From: Syntrophales bacterium
Lineage (GTDB): Bacteria > Desulfobacterota > Syntrophia > Syntrophales > UBA2210
Assembly (NCBI GenBank): GCA_030655735.1
Contig: JAUSPK010000099.1
Coordinates: forward strand, 1-18,676
DNA: 18,676 nt
Reading direction: 5' to 3'
Made by a program: the position numbers and the translations under genes. Positions 14,084 to 18,676 of the stretch are shown here, piece by piece. The notes under the pieces are model-generated. The model was not told the origin of the DNA, made no database searches, and saw nothing but the letters and a program-made list of their open reading frames with translations. Numbering within the stretch: position 1 is the stretch's first letter; each line of letters begins with the position of its first letter.

Positions 14084-15199
14084 TCAATGCCATGCCCTGT
14101 GCCTGCCTTGTTCTGGCAGGTCGCCGTCGGTAAGGTACGTCACGATCATGTCTGACGGGGAAGGGTATTTCCTTACGGGACTTGTTTGGTATTGATTGTA
14201 ATTTTTGACGAATTTCATCACTCTGTCTTCATCATAATGACTTATAACAACATTATCCCCCACACCTTCTGTCCGTTCCGTGGTTTTCCTCAGCAGCAGA
14301 CAGGGCTTCCCCAGATAGAAACTCTCTTCCTGATTGCTCCCCCCGTCGCTCACCAGAAAGGCCGACCGGTCGAGGAGGTGGATAAAGGTGAAATAATCGT
14401 AGCGCGAGTGAAGTTCTATGGATGGATGACTCTTCAGGCGTTCTTTTAGATTGAAATGGATAAGCTTTCGATCGGTTACCGGGTGGAGAATAAAGACAAC
14501 CCGGACGTGCCGGGCAACCTTTTCAATCAAAGAGATATTACGCTCGAGGGCGGAGCGCGAACACAGATTTTCAAAACGATGGATGGTGGCGATGCAATAC
14601 GGCTTGTCGGGGATGACCACGCTGGACTGTTTTGCCTGTAGGGCAAGGTTTAGTGCGTCGAGCAATGTATTGTGCTCGGTATTGATCTTAATGCCCTTAA
14701 ATTTTTTAAGATTGTCCACGGCCCACTGTCCCGGACAAAGATAAATATCGGACAACCAGAAGGTTATGATGCGGGTCAGTTCTTCTGGGAAGGGGTTCCA
14801 CAGATCAAAGGAGCGCAGGCCGGATTCCACATGCACAACCTTGAAGCCCGCGATCCGTCCCATCACAGCTCCCAAGAGCGTGGAAAAGGTATCTCCGTGG
14901 ATTAGAATAATCGAATTCTTTCTACGGTTCCCCTGAAAAATACTGGTCTTGGAAAAGAGCGCCTTCAGTGATATCTTCAATAGCCATACCAGCATGGAAG
15001 GCACGGAGACGATGTCCCCGCCGGAATGCAGGATGACATCCGGCGATTTAATGGAGAAATTTTCGCGTAAATCACGGATGGTTTCCCGGTGCTGGCCTGT
15101 AAGGATAAAGTTATAGGGGATGCCCTTCTCTTGGAGTCGGACCATGACGGGTGCCATCTTGATCAACTGAGCTTTCGTTCCGATTATAATGTGTATCAT
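14084..15199 (-). CDS. UDP-GlcNAc 2-epimerase-like enzyme (WecB family)
   Basis: A 371-residue protein close to WecB length (about 376). Family motifs in order: GTKAQLIKMAPVMVRL at the N-terminus, ILTGQHRE, HGDTFSTLLGA, VHVESGLRS, PFPEELTRI, IATIHRFENL and SDGGSNQEESFYLGKPCLLLR-KTTERTEG. WecB interconverts UDP-GlcNAc and UDP-ManNAc in the cytosol; hydrolysing relatives release ManNAc. Here it may supply a ManNAc-type donor for the adjacent transferases; the true sugar is unknown. The frame is open to ATG 15316, overlapping the GT2 gene by 26 bp. ATG 15199 is chosen because it gives the usual family start, though no good SD precedes it. Confidence 0.82.
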   Translation of the reverse strand: MIHIIIGTKAQLIKMAPVMVRLQEKGIPYNFILTGQHRETIRDLRENFSIKSPDVILHSGGDIVSVPSMLVWLLKISLKALFSKTSIFQGNRRKNSIILIHGDTFSTLLGAVMGRIAGFKVVHVESGLRSFDLWNPFPEELTRIITFWLSDIYLCPGQWAVDNLKKFKGIKINTEHNTLLDALNLALQAKQSSVVIPDKPYCIATIHRFENLCSRSALERNISLIEKVARHVRVVFILHPVTDRKLIHFNLKERLKSHPSIELHSRYDYFTFIHLLDRSAFLVSDGGSNQEESFYLGKPCLLLRKTTERTEGVGDNVVISHYDEDRVMKFVKNYNQYQTSPVRKYPSPSDMIVTYLTDGDLPEQGRHRAWH

Positions 15200-15290
15200 T
15201 GGTTCATTGGTTTCGTAACAGAGGTACCGACGATGCCGCGCAAGCTGCACAGTTTCAGTCTCCACTAAAAGCAAAATTGCCAGACCCTTT

Positions 15291-16175
15291 TTATTCCCTA
15301 TCGCCGCGTATTTCATTCCTGTCGAATCTCAGCTGCGCCACCTGTTCCGATACAAGACCTACCATGAATATAACGACAGACACGGTCATCAGCATAGCGG
15401 AGGTCGGTCCGTACCTCTCCCCCATAAAGAATACCTTGAAGAGGCCGTAACCCAGCCCCGCCAGGAACATGATACCGCTGACAGGCAGGAAGACCCTCAT
15501 AGGTGAGAAGAGGGTTGCGATCTTGACGATAATCAGAAAAAAGCGGGAACCGTCCCGTATCGGTCGTATCTTGCTAGCGCCCACGCGGCGGTTTGCCGTT
15601 ATCGGCACATACACGAGGCTGTACCCGGAGCGGATCACCGCCATCGTGATGGTCGTCGGGTAGGAAAAGGTGTTGGGGAGGAGTGATACGAAGTGGCGGG
15701 CGATATCCGTTTTAACCGCCCTGAATCCCGACGTCAGGTCTTCGATCCTGCGCCTGCACATGTACGTGGCGAAGCAGTTGTAGAGTCTGTTTGCCATTCT
15801 GCGGAGGAAGGAGGCCTTCGACCTTCCCCTTCGCGCCCCGACCGCCATGTCATAGGTATCCATCATCTCCAGCAGGCGGGGTATGTCTTCGGGCGAATGC
15901 TGGCCGTCTCCGTCAAGCGTGACCAGGATCTCACCCTGCGCATTTCGGATCCCGGTCTTTACCGCCGCTCCGTTGCCGATATTGTACGGGTGAGACAGTA
16001 TGCGCGCACCGGCCCTCTGCGCCTCCGCGGCCGTCTCGTCATCAGACCCGTCATCGACCACCAGTATCTCGTAGCTGCGGCCTGTCGCATCCATTACCCT
16101 GCGTGTCTCCTCGACAACGCCGAAGATGCCTTCCCCTTCGCGATATGCTGGGATGATGATGGTTATGTCCGGCAC
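15291..16175 (-). CDS. GT2 polyprenyl-phosphate sugar synthase (DPM1/GtrB-like)
   Basis: A 294-residue family-2 glycosyltransferase. The GT-A domain shows ITIIIPAYREGEGI, VVDDGSDD (40-46), the metal-binding DGDGQH (88-93) and TSGFRAV. Two C-terminal membrane spans lie at about 227-247 and 256-276, as in GtrB and bacterial dolichol-phosphate-mannose-synthase-like enzymes. The family moves a sugar from a nucleotide donor to undecaprenyl or dolichyl phosphate on the cytoplasmic face, making the donor for GT-C enzymes. That fits the GT-C gene at the other end of this cassette. GTG 16175 is the start, preceded by a G-rich weak SD. It is the first gene of the minus-strand operon. Confidence 0.85.
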   Translation of the reverse strand: MPDITIIIPAYREGEGIFGVVEETRRVMDATGRSYEILVVDDGSDDETAAEAQRAGARILSHPYNIGNGAAVKTGIRNAQGEILVTLDGDGQHSPEDIPRLLEMMDTYDMAVGARRGRSKASFLRRMANRLYNCFATYMCRRRIEDLTSGFRAVKTDIARHFVSLLPNTFSYPTTITMAVIRSGYSLVYVPITANRRVGASKIRPIRDGSRFFLIIVKIATLFSPMRVFLPVSGIMFLAGLGYGLFKVFFMGERYGPTSAMLMTVSVVIFMVGLVSEQVAQLRFDRNEIRGDRE

Positions 16176-16226
16176 TGCAAAACCCCCACTTCGCTTGGTT
16201 CAGAGAAAAATCTGTTGACACGGTTA

Positions 16227-16254
16227 GATATACAGCAAGCGGCGTTATTTGCAA
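16227..16254 (-). promoter_or_regulatory. Weak candidate promoter for the glycosylation cassette
   Basis: On the minus strand TTGCAA (16254-16249) is separated by 16 bp from TATATC (16232-16227); each has four of six consensus bases. It would start transcription about 45 nt before the GT2 GTG. The match is modest. Confidence 0.25.
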
Positions 16255-16273
16255 GAAGATTCTTGGAAAAACG

Positions 16274-16302
16274 TTGACATTACGGTATTATAACCATATA
16301 CA
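16274..16302 (+). promoter_or_regulatory. Putative promoter of the minor-pilin operon
   Basis: A perfect TTGACA (16274-16279), exactly 17 bp, then TATACA (16297-16302). It faces the pseudopilin genes from 16436 on, leaving a leader of roughly 125 nt. It explains how the downstream pilin genes are expressed although the minus-strand cassette cuts them off from the first operon. The rest of 16176-16435 shows no gene. Confidence 0.5.
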
Positions 16303-16435
16303 CACAGGGTATAAGATAGTGTTGTTGCAGAATTTGCCTTTCGGCTGTGCAGATACGAGGCACAAGGAAATAATCCCCCTGTCCCGGGATGCCGAGAGGG
16401 TGCCCGGGGTATTTCACTGAATGAGGAGAGGGAGT

Positions 16436-16954
16436 ATGGGGAGGGTCTCTTGTGTCTTGAAAGGGCTCCACGGAACAGGGGTGAGAGGCAGCCGCGGGTT
16501 CACGCTGGTGGAGGTCATAGCAGTCCTCATAGTCATCGGTATTTTGACCGGGGTTGCCGTGGTGACGCTTTTCTCGACGGACACCTACACCACGAAATCG
16601 CAACTCGCGATGGTAAAGGCGCACCTCCGCTACGCCCAGGCGCGCGCGATACATTCCGATTCGGCGTGTGGGATAAAATTTGCCGGGACCCGGAGCCATG
16701 ACGGCAGGACATACAGCAACTACTGGTTCTTTACCGATGGGGACGATACGACAAAGATAAAATTCCAGGTGGAGGATGATTCCCGGTACGTGGTAGTGTT
16801 CAGCGACGGCTCCGTGGGAGTCTGGCCGCTTGCAATCAGCACGGTAGCCACGGTGGAGTTTGATGAATGGGGGAGCCCGGGTTCGACCTCCATCACCATA
16901 TCGACAGACGCCGGGAATATCGTAGTCACGAAGAATACGGGCTATATTGATTGA
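16436..16954 (+). CDS. GspH/MshC-type minor pseudopilin
   Basis: A 172-residue prepilin with leader ending GSRG, then FTLVE (Glu +5) and a hydrophobic helix VIAVLIVIGILTGVAVVTLF. The globular part has LRYAQARAIHSDSACGIKF, a pattern typical of GspH/FimT/MshC minor pilins, and a late DEWGSPG segment also seen in that family. Minor pilins of this type prime the fibre tip. ATG 16436 is selected because GAGGAG (16423-16428) lies seven bases upstream; ATG 16421 is in frame but contains that SD. It is transcribed away from the glycosylation cassette, probably from the promoter at 16274. The MshC assignment rests on position after the major pilin. Confidence 0.82.
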   Translation: MGRVSCVLKGLHGTGVRGSRGFTLVEVIAVLIVIGILTGVAVVTLFSTDTYTTKSQLAMVKAHLRYAQARAIHSDSACGIKFAGTRSHDGRTYSNYWFFTDGDDTTKIKFQVEDDSRYVVVFSDGSVGVWPLAISTVATVEFDEWGSPGSTSITISTDAGNIVVTKNTGYID

Positions 16955-17000
16955 CATGATGATGGCTTCAATTTTGCCATTTAGGGGAGCGTTATTTTCT

Positions 17001-17077
17001 GTCATTTCGGGGAGCTTCACGACGAGAAAGCTTGATAGAATAGCCTCGTTAAGATTTCTCTATGCGGTTGAAATGAC
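17001..17077. repeat. MITE/REP-like inverted-repeat element
   Basis: GTCATTTC (17001-17008) and GAAATGAC (17070-17077) are perfect inverted ends. Inside, GAGAAAGCTT (17024-17033) and AAGATTTCTC (17051-17060) pair at nine of ten positions. From memory, interspersed repeats built on GTCATTTC...GAGAAATCTT occur in many bacterial genomes. It fills most of the 191-bp gap between two minor-pilin genes and could form a long imperfect hairpin in the transcript. Confidence 0.65.
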
Positions 17078-17154
17078 GGGAGTGACGTTAGAGCGTACAA
17101 GATTATTCAACCCGCTCATAATGTGGTAGGTTTTGAGGACGGAAGGTGACTCGT

Positions 17155-18129
17155 ATGGGGAAATCGTCTCATTTTAGAAAAGTTAGTGCGATGAATTCCG
17201 GCAGGAGAGAAGACGTGTCAGGCCACCGTCTCATCCGAGGCCAGGGGGGGAGTGTCCTCATGGTTCTCATCATCACCATGGTTATTCTGGCCGGGCTGAG
17301 TGCAGCCATACTACCCACCCTGTTCACCACCGAGATGGGTCAGGTGTCGGCAAGTGGAGCGATGAAGGCGTACTATCTCGCCGAGGCGGGGGGAAGGTAT
17401 ACATTGCCCAGGTTGCAAAACATATCTGTCGGGACACATATATTTAAATTTAGTGACGGCAGCAAATTCTTTGAGATAGAAAAACTCCCAGGTACGCAGT
17501 TTACGTCGACGGGTGTCGTAAGCGAGGGGACCAACCTTGAATCACGGGTGACTATCACCTACACCACATCAGGTAGTCTCTTTGATTATGAACTCCCCGA
17601 TGGCGCGGCCGATTGGCCGGACAAGACATCGGAACTAAATACATCCAACAATGAGACAGTCAATATCGACGCCGGCAACTACTCTGCCTCCTCAATTGAC
17701 ATGGCTAACAATTCCACACTCAACATCACCGGTGATGTGGTGATTTACGTTAATGGTACGACAAGCGCCTCAAACAACGGCAGAATAAACATCGCTTCCG
17801 GTGGGTCGCTGACGATATATGCGGCCGGAGACATGAGCTTTGCGAATAATTTTATAGGCAATCCCAGTCAGCCCCCGGCAAGTTTTATTATCTACGGGAT
17901 TGCAGGGTGCAACAATATCTACTTAGGTAACAATTCCAATGTCAGTGCTGTATTTTATGCGCCGACAACAGATATCACGGTTGGAAATAACGGCATTGTG
18001 TCCGGAGCAATGGTAGGAGAGACGATTACTTTAGGGAATAATGCTGAGGTTCACTACGACGAGGATCTTCAGAATCTATATTCCGGCGGCGGTGGTAATA
18101 CCGTTGAGCAGTACTTTACGGAAAATTAG
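17155..18129 (+). CDS. PilX/MshP-like protein with beta-helix-like domain
   Basis: A 324-residue pilus-associated protein. After a basic N-terminus it has GQGGS then a hydrophobic helix (about 34-56, VLMVLIITMVILAGLSAAIL), lacking the FTLxE of true prepilins, followed by AYYLAEAGG: the PilX_N/MshP pattern. Residues about 165-310 are Asn/Gly-rich repeats (GNNSN, VGNNG, LGNNAEVHYDEDL) resembling the right-handed beta-helix/bactofilin-like domain attached to many PilX-type proteins. In the family it acts with minor pilins at the fibre tip or in adhesion. ATG 17155 has GGAAGG eight bases upstream; GTG 17146, in frame, is possible. Many NxS/T sites are incidental to the repeat. No other function is implied. 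Confidence 0.75.
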   Translation: MGKSSHFRKVSAMNSGRREDVSGHRLIRGQGGSVLMVLIITMVILAGLSAAILPTLFTTEMGQVSASGAMKAYYLAEAGGRYTLPRLQNISVGTHIFKFSDGSKFFEIEKLPGTQFTSTGVVSEGTNLESRVTITYTTSGSLFDYELPDGAADWPDKTSELNTSNNETVNIDAGNYSASSIDMANNSTLNITGDVVIYVNGTTSASNNGRINIASGGSLTIYAAGDMSFANNFIGNPSQPPASFIIYGIAGCNNIYLGNNSNVSAVFYAPTTDITVGNNGIVSGAMVGETITLGNNAEVHYDEDLQNLYSGGGGNTVEQYFTEN

Positions 18130-18133
18130 ATCT

Positions 18134-18157
18134 CCCGGGCAGGCTATACAGCCCGGG
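18134..18157 (+). other. GC-rich hairpin between two minor-pilin genes
   Basis: CCCGGGC, a 10-nt loop, GCCCGGG forms a 7-bp stem extendable by weaker pairs, just before the AGGAGG of the next gene. There is no T-run, so it is probably not a terminator; it could protect the mRNA end or tune translation of the prepilin at 18175. Confidence 0.5.
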
Positions 18158-18174
18158 GGGACCAGGAGGGATGT

Positions 18175-18648
18175 GTGATAAGGAACTTCAACCAGAAGGG
18201 TTTTACATTGCTGGAATTTATCGTGACACTGGTTCTGGTTGCCATTGTAGGGACCATGGTGGTGTCATTCATGGGCACACCGGTGACCCAGAGCGGGAGA
18301 AGCGTGACCTGGATGAAAGAGGAATTCGAGCTGTCCCAGGCGATGGAGAGGATGCTTGCCGACTACCGGGAGGCGTTGAACGATGCGGCGCTGAACGATG
18401 AAAACTTTGACTCGACAGACCTAGAGGCCTTTATCACAGATAGGAATACCACAAGCAAGATTAACAACCTGTACGACGGATCGAGTCTTGATTCCGCAGT
18501 GGCAACGCGTACGGCCTTTACCGAAGACAACCCCGGCAACCCCTCTACGGACTACACGGAGGGGGGAATAGGAGATCCCACTATCTGGAAGGTAACACTG
18601 AGAAAGGGTGATCAGACACTGGTCACACTCTTTACTTCAGATCCGTAA
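18175..18648 (+). CDS. Minor type IV prepilin (MshD/MshO-like position)
   Basis: A 157-residue prepilin. Leader MIRNFNQKG is followed by FTLLE (Glu +5) and the helix FIVTLVLVAIVGTMVVSFM. The rest is soluble and begins with an amphipathic helix (WMKEEFELSQAMERMLADYREALNDAA), as in GspJ/MshO-type pseudopilins. The C-terminal WKVTLRKGDQTLVTLF resembles their last strands. GTG 18175 has AGGAGG at 18164-18169, five bases upstream; ATG 18171 is out of frame. It lies 45 bp after the PilX-like gene in the same direction. The exact Msh letter cannot be assigned from one sequence. Only 28 bases of the window remain after its stop. Confidence 0.78.
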   Translation: MIRNFNQKGFTLLEFIVTLVLVAIVGTMVVSFMGTPVTQSGRSVTWMKEEFELSQAMERMLADYREALNDAALNDENFDSTDLEAFITDRNTTSKINNLYDGSSLDSAVATRTAFTEDNPGNPSTDYTEGGIGDPTIWKVTLRKGDQTLVTLFTSDP

Positions 18649-18676
18649 CTGGTTGTTATTTTTATCGTAACTTTTG

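Noticed and set aside
16215..16220. A second TTGACA upstream of the pseudopilin gene
   Set aside because: No acceptable -10 hexamer lies 16-18 bp downstream; the site at 16274 is better.
15693..16277. Plus-strand open frame (194 codons) opposite the GT2 gene
   Set aside because: The GT2 motifs on the other strand are unmistakable; this frame has no domain and no RBS.
16383..16408. Two CCCGGG sites before the pseudopilin gene, considered as a terminator
   Set aside because: They form only a 6-bp stem with a long loop and no T-run, in a leader that must be transcribed.

Overview
The window carries most of a mannose-sensitive-haemagglutinin-like (MSHA/Msh) type IV pilus locus, written left to right on the + strand and interrupted by a four-gene minus-strand block that looks like a lipid-linked glycosylation cassette. 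The mid-50s GC content, the fused PilM/PilN protein, the TPR-bearing GT-C membrane protein and the PilX-like protein with a beta-helix domain suggest a Gram-negative bacterium of deltaproteobacterial (Desulfobacterota) or similar affinity. That placement is inference; no marker gene is present.

Layout: an AT-rich 5' end with two palindromes (11-29, 49-66) and a promoter-like site leads into a small MerR/excisionase-type HTH gene (217-465). Then come the pilus assembly genes: fused PilM/PilN (MshI-like, 548-2407), PilO-like (MshJ-like, 2417-2959), PilP/GspB-like (MshK-like, 3007-3486), secretin lipoprotein (MshL-like, 3507-5045), ExeA/MshM-type ATPase with LysM- and SPOR-like C-terminal parts (5079-6647), assembly ATPase with an MshEN-type c-di-GMP module (MshE-like, 6726-8435) and platform protein (MshG-like, 8449-9666). 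Two major-pilin-type genes follow. The first (9789-10251) is frameshifted and ends in a Thr tract and a His/Gly tail. The second (10545-10913) is intact, with its own strong RBS, a probable promoter and a downstream bidirectional terminator. Between the two pilins lies a 72-bp relic of the 3' end of the platform gene (10276-10347), evidence that an mshG-pilin unit was duplicated in tandem.

The minus-strand block (10986-16175), in transcription order, encodes a GT2 polyprenyl-phosphate sugar synthase-like enzyme, a UDP-GlcNAc 2-epimerase-like enzyme, a UPF0104/AglD-type membrane protein and a large GT-C plus TPR protein resembling eukaryotic TMTC O-mannosyltransferases. It ends tail-to-tail with the intact pilin gene and starts head-to-head with a pseudopilin gene (16436-16954). 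After that pseudopilin come a small GTCATTTC-bounded inverted-repeat element (17001-17077), a PilX/MshP-like protein with an N/G-rich beta-helix-like domain (17155-18129) and a further prepilin (18175-18648).

Working model (inference): the + strand genes build an envelope-spanning, possibly c-di-GMP-gated pilus. The minus-strand genes make a lipid-linked sugar and transfer it outside the membrane onto the Ser/Thr-rich pilin, as in TMTC/POMT O-mannosylation. No prepilin peptidase, PilT-type retraction ATPase or separate mshN is seen in the window.
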